DNA of 44,571 bases from an uncultured Clostridia bacterium (GTDB lineage Bacteria; Bacillota; Clostridia; TANB77; CAG-508), in contig CALXKC010000005.1 of assembly GCA_944388775.1 (NCBI GenBank), positions 1 to 44,571 of the forward strand, read 5' to 3'. Every line of letters starts with the position of its first letter. Position 1 is the stretch's first letter. Below are positions 26,825-36,541 of this stretch, piece after piece. A program made the position numbers and the translations under genes. Below the pieces are notes generated by a model that had not been told where the DNA came from, did no database searches, and was given only the letters and a program-made list of their open reading frames with translations.

Positions 26825-27247
26825 TTAAACTATTGCAAAAGTCAACTCTCCCTTTGCTGCAACTTTTCCATCAACTGTTGCTATCGCCGAACCAATCCCA
26901 ATTGGTCCTTTTTTCTTTATTATCTTTACTTCTAATTTTAATCTATCTCCTGGCACAACTTGTTTTTTAAAACGAAGTTTATCTATTCCTCCAAATAAAG
27001 CATTTTTACCTTTATTTTCTTCCATAGAAAGTATTGCAACAGCCCCTGTTTGCGCTAATGATTCTACTATTAATACTCCAGGCATTATTGGATTTCCTGG
27101 AAAATGTCCTTTAAAATAGTATTCATCTTCTGATACATTTTTGTATGCTACTGCACTTTCTCCTGGTGTATATTCTTCTACTTCATCTATCATTAAAAAT
27201 GGCTCTCTTTGTGGTATTATTTTTTTTATTTCTTCTTTGTTTAACAT
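26825..27247 (-). CDS. fabZ: 3-hydroxyacyl-ACP dehydratase FabZ
   Basis: A 140-residue hot-dog fold enzyme that dehydrates 3-hydroxyacyl-ACP. Catalytic His48 is in KGHFPGNP and Glu62 in [10 protein letters not shown]. Located between accB and accC as in Firmicutes fab clusters, but separated from accB by an opposite-strand small gene. Confidence 0.95.
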   Translation of the reverse strand: MLNKEEIKKIIPQREPFLMIDEVEEYTPGESAVAYKNVSEDEYYFKGHFPGNPIMPGVLIVESLAQTGAVAILSMEENKGKNALFGGIDKLRFKKQVVPGDRLKLEVKIIKKKGPIGIGSAIATVDGKVAAKGELTFAIV

Positions 27248-27284
27248 TTTTTCACTTCTTTCTTTTAATCTTAATTTGTATTTT

Positions 27285-27313
27285 TTGCATTTATGTTTAT
27301 TTTGTGATATAAT
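27285..27313 (+). promoter_or_regulatory. Sigma-A promoter of the small opposite-strand gene
   Basis: TTGCAT (27285-27290) and TATAAT (27308-27313) with a 17-base spacer; the start codon is 42 bases downstream. Confidence 0.65.
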
Positions 27314-27354
27314 ATTTATGTAACTTATATTTTTTACTAATGGAGGGTATAAAT

Positions 27355-27624
27355 ATGAAAGTAAATTTCAAACAACTTATTGATGATTTCACTAATCATG
27401 CAAATTGTTCTGATGACCTTGCAGATGAGCGGTTGTCTCTTATAAGAGAACTGCAACAAAAAACTCTGACAGATCCCAATTCAGAACTGGCTGATGATCA
27501 GGTTATCGTTAGCTCTAAGTATTCAGATGCAGTAATTAATGATGTATTTCTTGCTATATACAAGAAGTTGCCTCATAAAATTGTTACTGCATCTGATAAG
27601 AGCAAGATTGTCAGCTTTGTGTGA
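27355..27624 (+). CDS. Small protein of unknown function, likely acquired
   Basis: An 89-residue polar protein ([20 protein letters not shown]...) inserted against the direction of the fab operon. I choose the ATG at 27355, eight bases after a GGAGGG site; an ATG at 27340 overlaps that site. It has its own promoter and a strong terminator. Codon use is richer in CTG, CTT, GTC and AGC than the neighbours. It contains the one in-frame CGG (27427-27429, Glu-Arg-Leu) that keeps its frame; skipping the C would stop after a few codons. I recognise no family. Confidence 0.65.
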   Translation: MKVNFKQLIDDFTNHANCSDDLADERLSLIRELQQKTLTDPNSELADDQVIVSSKYSDAVINDVFLAIYKKLPHKIVTASDKSKIVSFV

Positions 27625-27631
27625 GACCTCC

Positions 27632-27659
27632 AACCGGCGAGCAATATCGCCGGTTTCTT
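27632..27659 (+). terminator. Terminator after the small opposite-strand gene
   Basis: A perfect 9-bp stem AACCGGCGA/TCGCCGGTT (27632-27640, 27647-27655), 6-base loop, then TCTTTT. It is the most GC-rich hairpin of the window. Confidence 0.85.
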
Positions 27660-27686
27660 TTATTTTCGCTACATATATTTTTTCAA

Positions 27687-28160
27687 CTATTTTATTTTAA
27701 ATAGTGGCTTACCATATTCAACTATATCCTCATTATTAACACAAATTTCTACTATTTCTCCATCAAATTCAGATTCAATTTCATTCATTAATTTCATTGC
27801 TTCAACAATGCATAGAACTTGACCTTTATGTACTTTATCTCCAACTTTTACAAATGGATCTTTGTCTGGTGCTGAACTTGCATAAAAAGTTCCTACCATT
27901 GGGCTTTTTACTATTTTGTAGTTTTCTTCTTCATTATTTTGTACATTTACTAAAGATGTACCCTTATTTTCTCTAACTGCTGGTGGTGTCATAGGCGCAC
28001 TTCCTTCTATTACGTTAGGTCCTCCAGTTGTAATTACTACTTCTTTTCCAGTATTTTTTGTCATGCTTATTTTAATTCCTTCTGGAAATTCTATTTCTAA
28101 TGAATCTAAATTTGAATTTCCCATATCATCAATTAATTTTTTGATATCCTTATAATCCAT
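27687..28160 (-). CDS. accB: Biotin carboxyl carrier protein AccB
   Basis: A 157-residue carrier subunit of acetyl-CoA carboxylase. The C-terminal biotinyl domain has VEAMKLMNEI with biotinylated Lys123; the N-terminal part (about 1-75) is a Pro/Thr-containing linker region. A GAAAGGAAG site precedes the ATG. It follows fabF. Confidence 0.95.
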   Translation of the reverse strand: MDYKDIKKLIDDMGNSNLDSLEIEFPEGIKISMTKNTGKEVVITTGGPNVIEGSAPMTPPAVRENKGTSLVNVQNNEEENYKIVKSPMVGTFYASSAPDKDPFVKVGDKVHKGQVLCIVEAMKLMNEIESEFDGEIVEICVNNEDIVEYGKPLFKIK

Positions 28161-28303
28161 TTTTATCTTCCTTTCAGATTTTATTTTATATGGAAATCAA
28201 TTATACTTTTAATATAATTTAGATTTTCATATATGATATTTTATACTATACTTCATTTGTTGAAAAGGCTTTTATTGTTCAATATTTACCTTATGTTTTT
28301 AAA

Positions 28304-28359
28304 TAGATGTGTCCCGAAATGGACAAAAATGTCCAAACGGAAACGTCCCTAATTGGACA
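28304..28359. repeat. GGGAC-type repeat, copy 5 (56 bp, twin of copy 6)
   Basis: Fifty-six bases with about 51 identical to 36486-36541. It contains GTCCCGAAATGGAC, ATGTCC, and on the minus strand TGTCCAATTAGGGACG, which supplies the last residues MSN and the TAG stop of fabF. Confidence 0.8.
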
Positions 28360-29587
28360 TTTTGAATAATAAGCTACTGTTGTGTCCTCCAAATCCTAAT
28401 GAATTTGATATTGCATATTTTATTTCTGCTTTTCTTCCTTCATTTGGCACTACATCTAAGTCACATTCTTCATCTGGTACTTTGTAGTTTATTGTTGCTG
28501 GTACAAATCCCTCTTCGATTGCTTTACTACAAATTATTGTCTCAACTGCTCCTGCTGCTCCTAAAAGATGTCCTGTATGTCCTTTTGTTGAGCTTACCAT
28601 TACTTTTCTTGCATTTTCTTCTCCTAATGCTGTTTTTATTGCTTGTGTCTCACAGCTATCATTTAAATGTGTTGATGTACCGTGTGCGTTTATATATGTA
28701 ATTTCTTCTGGTTTTACATTTGCTTCTTCCATAGCTAGTTTCATAGCTCTTGCACCACCTTCTCCTCCAGGTGCAGGTGATGTAATATGATATGCATCTG
28801 ATGTTGCTCCATATCCTACTATTTCAGCATATATTTTTGCTCCTCTTGCTTTTGCATGTTCATATTCTTCTAATACTACTACTCCAGCTCCTTCTGCCAT
28901 TACAAATCCGCTTCTTTCTTTGTCGAATGGAATGCTTGCTCTGTTTTTATCTTCTGCTTTTGTTAGTGCTTTTATATTTGTAAATCCCGCTATGCTAAGT
29001 GGTGTTATACCTGCTTCTGTTCCTCCTGCTAAAACAACATCTTGATATCCATGTTTAATCATTCTAAAACTTTCACCAATACAGTGAGTTCCTGAAGCAC
29101 ATGCTGTAACCATTGCTACAGATTCACCTTTTGCTCCTATATCAATTGCTACATTTCCTGTTGCCATATTTAATATTCCCATTGGTATATACATTGGTGA
29201 CACTCTATCTGGTCCTTTTTCATTACATTTTTTGTTTTCTGTTTCTATTGTTTGTATTCCACCAATTCCAGAGCCTACTACTACTCCAACTCTTTCCATG
29301 TTTTCTTTTTCTTTATCTAGTCCACTATCTTTCCATGCTTCTCTTGAAGCTATCATTGCATATTGTGAAAATAGGTCTAATCTTTTTGCCTCTCTTCTAT
29401 CAAAGTAGTCTTCTGGATTGTATCCTTTTACTTCTGCTGCTAATTTTACTTTAAATTCTGATGCATCAAATTTTGTAATTTGGTCTATTCCACATTTTCC
29501 TTCTTTGATGCCTTTCCAAAATTCTTCTACATTATTTCCTAATGGTGTGATTGCACCTAATCCTGTAATTACAACTCTTCTTTCCAT
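28349..29587 (-). CDS. fabF: 3-oxoacyl-ACP synthase II FabF
   Basis: A 412-residue elongating ketosynthase. Active-site Cys163 is in VTACASGTH, followed by the His pair in INAHGTST and GHTGHLLGAAGA. Catalyses malonyl-ACP condensation with acyl-ACP in the cytosol. The final MSN and stop are encoded by repeat copy 5, so the native C-terminal end was probably replaced. Confidence 0.96.
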   Translation of the reverse strand: MERRVVITGLGAITPLGNNVEEFWKGIKEGKCGIDQITKFDASEFKVKLAAEVKGYNPEDYFDRREAKRLDLFSQYAMIASREAWKDSGLDKEKENMERVGVVVGSGIGGIQTIETENKKCNEKGPDRVSPMYIPMGILNMATGNVAIDIGAKGESVAMVTACASGTHCIGESFRMIKHGYQDVVLAGGTEAGITPLSIAGFTNIKALTKAEDKNRASIPFDKERSGFVMAEGAGVVVLEEYEHAKARGAKIYAEIVGYGATSDAYHITSPAPGGEGGARAMKLAMEEANVKPEEITYINAHGTSTHLNDSCETQAIKTALGEENARKVMVSSTKGHTGHLLGAAGAVETIICSKAIEEGFVPATINYKVPDEECDLDVVPNEGRKAEIKYAISNSLGFGGHNSSLLFKMSN

Positions 29588-29621
29588 TTTTTCTTTTCCT
29601 TTCTTTTTTCTAATCTTAAAA

Positions 29622-30362
29622 TTACATTACCATTCCGCCATCAACATTTATAACTTGCCCTGTTATATATGAACTTTTTTCTGAACCTAAGAAGTATATT
29701 AATTCTGCAACTTCTTTGCTACTACCCATTCTTTTTAATGGTATTTGATTATGTATTGACTCTTTTACACTATCAGATAATACTGCTGTCATATCTGTTT
29801 CTATAAATCCTGGAGCTACTGCATTTGCTCTAATATTTCTTGATGCTAATTCTTTTGCAATACTTTTTGTAAATCCTATTATTCCTGCTTTTGAAGCTGA
29901 ATAGTTACATTGTCCAGCATTTCCTGCAACTCCTACTACTGATGAAAGATTTATAATGCTTCCGCTTCTTTTTTTCATCATGTATTTTGTAACTGCTTTT
30001 GTAACTAAAAATGTTCCTTTTAAGTTTATTTCTAAAACTTTATCAAACTCTTCTTCAGTCATTCTCATTAATAAATTGTCTCTTGTGATACCTGCATTAT
30101 TTACAAGTACATCAATTTTTCCAAATTTCTCAATTGCTTTATCTACAACATTTTGTACTTCTTCTGGATTTGAAACATCTGCTTTTAAAATTAATGTATC
30201 TGCTCCTTTTTCTTTAAATTCTTTTTCTAATGCTTCTACATCTGTTTTGTCTGATACATAGTTTATGATTACATCATAACCATTTTCTGCATATTTTAAT
30301 GCTACTTCTTTTCCTATTCCTCTTGATGCTCCTGTAACAAAAACTGTTTTTTTCTCTTCCAT
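29622..30362 (-). CDS. fabG: 3-oxoacyl-ACP reductase FabG
   Basis: A 246-residue classical short-chain dehydrogenase/reductase using NADPH. TGASRGIG cofactor motif (about 10-17), NNAG (about 88-91), catalytic Ser and the NYSASK Tyr/Lys pair, and the C-terminal GQVINVDGGM. GGAGG ribosome binding site six bases before the ATG. Lies ten bases after fabD. Confidence 0.96.
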   Translation of the reverse strand: MEEKKTVFVTGASRGIGKEVALKYAENGYDVIINYVSDKTDVEALEKEFKEKGADTLILKADVSNPEEVQNVVDKAIEKFGKIDVLVNNAGITRDNLLMRMTEEEFDKVLEINLKGTFLVTKAVTKYMMKKRSGSIINLSSVVGVAGNAGQCNYSASKAGIIGFTKSIAKELASRNIRANAVAPGFIETDMTAVLSDSVKESIHNQIPLKRMGSSKEVAELIYFLGSEKSSYITGQVINVDGGMVM

Positions 30363-30372
30363 AACTAACCTC

Positions 30373-31305
30373 CTAAATTTCTTCTAAACTTTCTAAACTG
30401 TTTACATTATATGTTGTTGCTTCTTTGTTATCTTTTTTGATAAATCCTGTTAAGACTTTTCCTGGTCCTATTTCAATATATTCTTCTATTCCTTCATCCT
30501 TCATAAGTTGTATTGCTTTATCAAATCTAACTGGACTTATTATGTGTTTTGCTAATATTTCTTTAACATTATCTTCTGGTTTGTAATATGTTCCATCTAA
30601 ATTCTTTATTACTTTTACTTTTTGTTCATTTAATGGTAATACATTAAATTCTATATTTTCTAATTCTTTTTCATATGCTTTTTTTGCTTCTTCTAATTTT
30701 ATTGTGTGGAATGGTCCACTTGTTTTTAGCTTAATTGCTCTTTTTGCTCCTGCCATCTTTAATAGTTCTATTGCTTCATCTATTGCATCTGTTTCTCCTG
30801 ATATTGCTGTTTGTACACTGCAATTATAGTTTGCTGGTACTACAAATTTTCCTTGTTCTTGTAATTTGTTGCATATTTCTTCTATTTTTGAGCTTTCTAA
30901 TCCTATTACTGCTGCCATTGCATATTCTTCTTTTGGCAAAAGATTTCCCATGTAATATCCTCTTTTTTTAATTAACTTTATTCCATCTTCAAAAGAGATT
31001 ATTCCTGCATATATTAACGCTCCATATTCTCCTAAACTCAAACCTGTTGCAACATCTGCTTCTATTCCTTTTGATTTTAATACTTCTAGCATTGCTAAAC
31101 TTGTTGTTAAGATTGCTATTTGTGTGTTTTCTGTTTTGTTTAGTTCTTCTTCTGGTCCTTCAAAGCAAATCTTTTTTACATCTATTCCTGATATTTCACT
31201 TGCTTTGTCATATATCTTTCTTGCTTCTTCATATTTTTCATAAACGTCTTTTCCCATTCCAACTGTTTGTGCTCCCTGTCCAGGGAATAAAAATGCTCTT
31301 TTCAT
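30373..31305 (-). CDS. fabD: Malonyl-CoA:ACP transacylase FabD
   Basis: About 310 residues. N-terminal GQGAQ and catalytic Ser90 in GLSLGEYGAL, with the His in SGPFHTIK. Transfers malonyl from CoA to acyl carrier protein. I take the ATG at 31305; an in-frame TTG at 31317 touches the GGAAGGG site. The carrier protein gene itself is not in this cluster. Confidence 0.95.
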   Translation of the reverse strand: MKRAFLFPGQGAQTVGMGKDVYEKYEEARKIYDKASEISGIDVKKICFEGPEEELNKTENTQIAILTTSLAMLEVLKSKGIEADVATGLSLGEYGALIYAGIISFEDGIKLIKKRGYYMGNLLPKEEYAMAAVIGLESSKIEEICNKLQEQGKFVVPANYNCSVQTAISGETDAIDEAIELLKMAGAKRAIKLKTSGPFHTIKLEEAKKAYEKELENIEFNVLPLNEQKVKVIKNLDGTYYKPEDNVKEILAKHIISPVRFDKAIQLMKDEGIEEYIEIGPGKVLTGFIKKDNKEATTYNVNSLESLEEI

Positions 31306-31353
31306 GTTTAAACTCAACCCTTCCTAATTAATTGTAATTATTTTTCAACCATT

Positions 31354-32289
31354 TTAAATCTCTAATAAGATACTACCCGTATTAAGTCCTCCACCATAGC
31401 CAATCAAAATAATTTTATCTCCCTCATGCAATAAATTCTTTTCAAACATTTCATTTGAAGCTATTGGTATGCTTGCACAAAATGTATTTCCTGTATTTTT
31501 TATATTCATATACATTTTGTTTTCATCAATCTTTAATCTTGACATCATTGATTTCATTATTTTTGTATTTGATTGATGTGGTACAATATATTTTATATTT
31601 TCTAATTTTTCATTTGATTTGTCTAGTAATTCATTGATATTTTTTACTGTATTTGTTACTGCATATTTATATATTTCTTTTCCATTCATTTTTATTTTTT
31701 CATTTACTTTGCATGTTAGTATTTCATTTTCGTCTATCTCAGCTTTTATGTTTGACATGTAAACTTTTTCTTTAGTCGTTGTGGATAAAAGTAATGCTCC
31801 TGCACCATCTGATAGAATTATTGATGTTCCTACGTCCTGTTCTTCTGTATATTCAGATAATTTATCTACACCTATCACTAATGCTTTTTCTGCTTTTTCT
31901 GTCGCTAAATACATTCTAGCTATATCTAAGGCATTTATATATCCACTACATCCTGCTAATATGTCTAAGCAAATGGCCTTTTCGATTTGTAATTCTTTTT
32001 GAATTTTATTTGCTATTCCCGGCATTAAGTAGTTTGGTGTTGTTGTTGCTACTATTATTAATCCGATTTGTTGTATTATGTCTTTTGATTGATTTTTTTC
32101 TAGGAGATTTTGTACTGCTTTTTTTGCCATTTCTTCTATTGTTTCTTCTTTAGCATAATATCTTTTTTCTATTCCTGTTCTTTTTTCAATATATCCTTCT
32201 TCTAATTTTAATTCTTTTTCTAATTGCTGGTTATTTACTTCTATTTTTGGTAAATAACTTCCTGAGCTTATTATTTCTATGTTTCTCAT
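31354..32289 (-). CDS. fabH: 3-oxoacyl-ACP synthase III FabH
   Basis: A 311-residue ketosynthase that starts fatty-acid synthesis with acyl-CoA and malonyl-ACP. Active-site Cys114 in AGCSGY, His in VPHQSN and Asn in NTGNTFCASIP complete the triad. First gene of the fab operon, 36 bases before fabD. Confidence 0.95.
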   Translation of the reverse strand: MRNIEIISSGSYLPKIEVNNQQLEKELKLEEGYIEKRTGIEKRYYAKEETIEEMAKKAVQNLLEKNQSKDIIQQIGLIIVATTTPNYLMPGIANKIQKELQIEKAICLDILAGCSGYINALDIARMYLATEKAEKALVIGVDKLSEYTEEQDVGTSIILSDGAGALLLSTTTKEKVYMSNIKAEIDENEILTCKVNEKIKMNGKEIYKYAVTNTVKNINELLDKSNEKLENIKYIVPHQSNTKIMKSMMSRLKIDENKMYMNIKNTGNTFCASIPIASNEMFEKNLLHEGDKIILIGYGGGLNTGSILLEI

Positions 32290-32436
32290 AATTTCCTTTC
32301 TGTTTTGTTTTTATTTTTTATAAAAATTACTTTTACACGCTATTTATATTTATACAACATTTTTGAAAATTTTTCTATTGGAATGGGTGGTCAAAAATCT
32401 TTTTAAGTTATAAGAACTACAATTTCCTATAATTTT

Positions 32437-32475
32437 AAAAAAACAGATTAAGTACTTTTAAATATACTTAACCTG
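32437..32475 (-). terminator. Terminator after the WG-repeat gene
   Basis: An 11-bp stem with one G-T pair (32444-32454 and 32465-32475) and a 10-base loop, followed on the minus strand by seven T (32443-32437). It separates the WG gene from the fab operon. The adjacent 150 bases before fabH are AT-rich; I see no clear promoter or regulator operator there. Confidence 0.75.
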
Positions 32476-32506
32476 CTATTTTTTTATTTCTACTTTTACT
32501 ATAAAA

Positions 32507-34015
32507 TTATTGCATTTCTTGTCCTTCTACTAGTTGTTCCGCATTAAGTTGTTCTTCATTTCCTTGTTCTTGATTATTTTCTTCTACATTTTGTTCATTA
32601 TTTGTTCCGCTATTGTTGTTTTGTGCTGAATTAGATACATTATTTGAGTTTGTTGTATTTGAACTATTTGAAGTATTTGAACTTGAGCTATTATTTTGAT
32701 TTCTTATTCCTCTTGATTCTAGATATTCTTCTGCATCAATTATATTGTCATTTACACTAATATAATAATGTTTTTCTCCTCCACTAATTGTCATATATAT
32801 ATCATCTGCAACTAATCCAAATAACATTTCTCCAGAAGAATTTAGTAATGTATATTTATCATCTCTACCAGCTACTATTACATTATAATCTGGAATAACT
32901 AGCAAGCTGTATGCATCTCTACTATTTGAAGCTATATATCCAAAACTGTCATATTCAAAATCTACAACTTGATTTCCGTTTTTATCAAATAATCCCCAAT
33001 AATTTCCTTTTTTAACTGGTATTAGATTATCTGCTAATAAATATTTACTCTTTATATTGTTTTGTGTAAATCTAGATGTATCAATTCCTATTTGGTCATT
33101 TTCAATATATATTTTTATAATTCCATTTGTATCTATAACACCATATCTGTTATCCCTGCTTGCAACATATAAGCCTGCATCGCTATCCATTAATGTTATA
33201 CTATTATAGATTATATCAACTTTTGTTTGTCCAGTTTTTGATAAAACTCCTACTTGTCGATCAGATTGTACTAAAAAGTCTCCTACACTTGGTAAATAAG
33301 TAATATTATCATATTTTGTTTCTAATAAACTTTTTCCATCTGCATCAATAACCCCCATTGCTCTATCTTTTGATACTACTAACATACCATCTAATATCGC
33401 TTTTTGATTTGCAAATATACTACTTATCTCTGTATAACCATAATCTAATACATATGGGGTATAAAATTGTACTAAATATGGCAATGTATACATTGTTATT
33501 CTATTTGTATCTTGGTCATATGTAAAACTTACATTAAACGCTTCTTGTATCCCTTCTGTTGTTGTATATAGAACTCCATTAATTGCTTTTACTGGATTTT
33601 TAATATGTACATATTCGTAATCACTATTATTTTGTGTTAAATCCAATTTATATATAGTATTTGAACCTAATGTAAAGTTTGCCACTTCATTTTCAGATTG
33701 TACATAACATTTACTTTGAGTTTCAGATTTATCTGTATAATCTCCATTAAAACTATCATATCCTAAATAACTTGCTATTTCTTTTATTGGTACATAAATT
33801 GTTCCATCATCTTCAAATACTAATAATTGTTTTAATTTTTCATTTGCCTGTCCATCTAATGTTAATTTTAGTGTTGTACTTTGAACATATAATAGGTATG
33901 AAACAATTCCTACTATTATTAAAACTACTACAATTATTGCTCCTAATATGATTTTTGTAGCCATTTTTTTCTTTTTTTCTTCTTTAGTTTGAAAACTCTC
34001 TTCGATTAGATTCAT
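32507..34015 (-). CDS. Membrane-anchored WG-repeat protein
   Basis: A 502-residue protein with a Lys-rich cytoplasmic start and a membrane helix (about 18-48), an N-terminal domain like the copper-amine-oxidase-N/cell-wall stalk type (TIYVPIKEIASYLGYDSF), then several WG-type repeats (MGVIDADGK, RYGVIDTNG, YWGLFDKNGN). The C-terminal about 60 residues are low-complexity Asn/Ser then Glu/Gln. It is expected on the outside of the cell membrane. Function unknown; likely protein or wall binding. Confidence 0.8.
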   Translation of the reverse strand: MNLIEESFQTKEEKKKKMATKIILGAIIVVVLIIVGIVSYLLYVQSTTLKLTLDGQANEKLKQLLVFEDDGTIYVPIKEIASYLGYDSFNGDYTDKSETQSKCYVQSENEVANFTLGSNTIYKLDLTQNNSDYEYVHIKNPVKAINGVLYTTTEGIQEAFNVSFTYDQDTNRITMYTLPYLVQFYTPYVLDYGYTEISSIFANQKAILDGMLVVSKDRAMGVIDADGKSLLETKYDNITYLPSVGDFLVQSDRQVGVLSKTGQTKVDIIYNSITLMDSDAGLYVASRDNRYGVIDTNGIIKIYIENDQIGIDTSRFTQNNIKSKYLLADNLIPVKKGNYWGLFDKNGNQVVDFEYDSFGYIASNSRDAYSLLVIPDYNVIVAGRDDKYTLLNSSGEMLFGLVADDIYMTISGGEKHYYISVNDNIIDAEEYLESRGIRNQNNSSSSNTSNSSNTTNSNNVSNSAQNNNSGTNNEQNVEENNQEQGNEEQLNAEQLVEGQEMQ

Positions 34016-34068
34016 TTGTATCCCACCTTTATTATACTAAAATTATATAGAGCTATTAAATGTTGATT

Positions 34069-35211
<1,143 letters not shown>

Positions 35212-35229
35212 CTACCTTTACTTTTAACA

Positions 35230-35411
35230 AAGTGAATGTGTATAAAATTTTACGATATTACGAATGTGAATGAAAGAATATTATAAATTCTTTAATTATA
35301 CAGTAGGAGAATCTCAAACTTGCTTTGAGAGGTGCCTACTTTATAATTTTAGAATTTATTTATTCTGTAATGTTAGCCGAGTAATGAGTAAAATTTTATA
35401 CACATTCACTT
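35230..35411. repeat. 182-bp long palindrome with perfect 24-bp ends (MITE-like)
   Basis: The ends 35230-35253 and 35388-35411 are perfect 24-bp inverted repeats. The two halves continue to pair imperfectly, with nested AGTAGG/CCTACT and TCTCAAA/TTTGAGA stems near the centre. No coding sequence. It lies between queA (stop 35417) and tgt. Looks like a non-autonomous transposon or a long RNA hairpin. Confidence 0.8.
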
Positions 35412-35416
35412 GTTTA

Positions 35417-36442
35417 TTATTCTATGAACATTGCATCTCCAAAACTAAAAAATCTATACTTTTCTTTTACTGCTTCTTTATATGCTTTCATTATATACTC
35501 TTTACCTGCCAACGCTGATACTAGCATCAAAAGTGTTGATTGTGGTAAATGGAAATTTGTTATTAAACCATCTATACATTTAAATTTGTAACCTGGATAA
35601 ATAAAGATTTCTGTGTCATCTTCAATTGGTTTTACCATTCCTGTATTTTCATCTGCAATTGATTCTAATACTCTACATGATGTTGTTCCTACTGCTATTA
35701 CTCTTCTTCCTTCTTGTTTTGCTTTATTTATTTTATCAACATCTTCTTGTTTAATATAGAAGTGTTCTGAATGCATTTTATGTGCTTCAACTGTATCTTC
35801 TTTAACTGGTCTAAATGTTCCTATTCCTACATGTAATGTTACATTTGCAATTTCTACACCTTTTTCTTGGATTTTTTCTAATAATTCTGGTGTAAAGTGC
35901 AAGCCTGCTGTTGGTGCTGCAGCTGAACCATCATATTTTGCATAGACTGTTTGATATCTGTCTTTTTCTTTTAAAGATTCATGTATATATGGTGGTAATG
36001 GCATTAGTCCAATTTTATCTAAGATTTCATTAAATATTCCGTCATATTTAAATTCTACTTTTCTTGTTCCTCCTGGCATTATTTCTAATATTTCTGCTTC
36101 TAAAATACCATCTCCAAAAATGACTTTTGTTCCTACATGTAATTTATTCCCTGGTCTTACAATTGACTCCCAGATATCTCCTTCTATGTTATTTAGTAAT
36201 AAAAATTCTACTTTTGCTCCTGTTTCTTTTTTTCCATATAGTCTTGCTGGTATTACTTTTGTATTGTTTCTTACTAGCACATCTCCTGGTTTTAAATAGT
36301 CTATTATGTCTTTAAATATTTTGTGTTCTATTGTTTGTTCTTTCCTGTTTAAAACCATTAATCTTGATTCGTCTCTTTTTTTGATGGGTGTTTGTGCTAT
36401 TAGTTCTTCTGGTAGTTCATAATCAAATTCTGTTACTTTCAT
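35417..36442 (-). CDS. queA: S-adenosylmethionine:tRNA ribosyltransferase-isomerase QueA
   Basis: A 341-residue enzyme that converts preQ1-tRNA into epoxyqueuosine-tRNA with SAM. Conserved [13 protein letters not shown] at the N-terminus, [16 protein letters not shown] in the centre and [16 protein letters not shown] near the end. Length is normal. Located directly upstream of tgt. Confidence 0.95.
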   Translation of the reverse strand: MKVTEFDYELPEELIAQTPIKKRDESRLMVLNRKEQTIEHKIFKDIIDYLKPGDVLVRNNTKVIPARLYGKKETGAKVEFLLLNNIEGDIWESIVRPGNKLHVGTKVIFGDGILEAEILEIMPGGTRKVEFKYDGIFNEILDKIGLMPLPPYIHESLKEKDRYQTVYAKYDGSAAAPTAGLHFTPELLEKIQEKGVEIANVTLHVGIGTFRPVKEDTVEAHKMHSEHFYIKQEDVDKINKAKQEGRRVIAVGTTSCRVLESIADENTGMVKPIEDDTEIFIYPGYKFKCIDGLITNFHLPQSTLLMLVSALAGKEYIMKAYKEAVKEKYRFFSFGDAMFIE

Positions 36443-36485
36443 TTTTTCATCTCACTTTACGTTTTATTTATTTAATTTATTTTTA

Positions 36486-36541
36486 TAGATGTGTCCCAGA
36501 TTGGACAAAAATGTCTAAACAGAAACGTCCCTAATTGGACA
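36486..36541. repeat. GGGAC-type repeat, copy 6 (twin of copy 5)
   Basis: Fifty-six bases with about five differences from 28304-28359. It supplies the last residues MSN and the TAG stop of the metalloprotease gene on the minus strand, as copy 5 does for fabF. Confidence 0.8.

Noticed and set aside
32290-32506. FapR or FabT operator before fabH
   Set aside because: The palindrome there is the terminator of the WG-repeat gene and does not match either operator.
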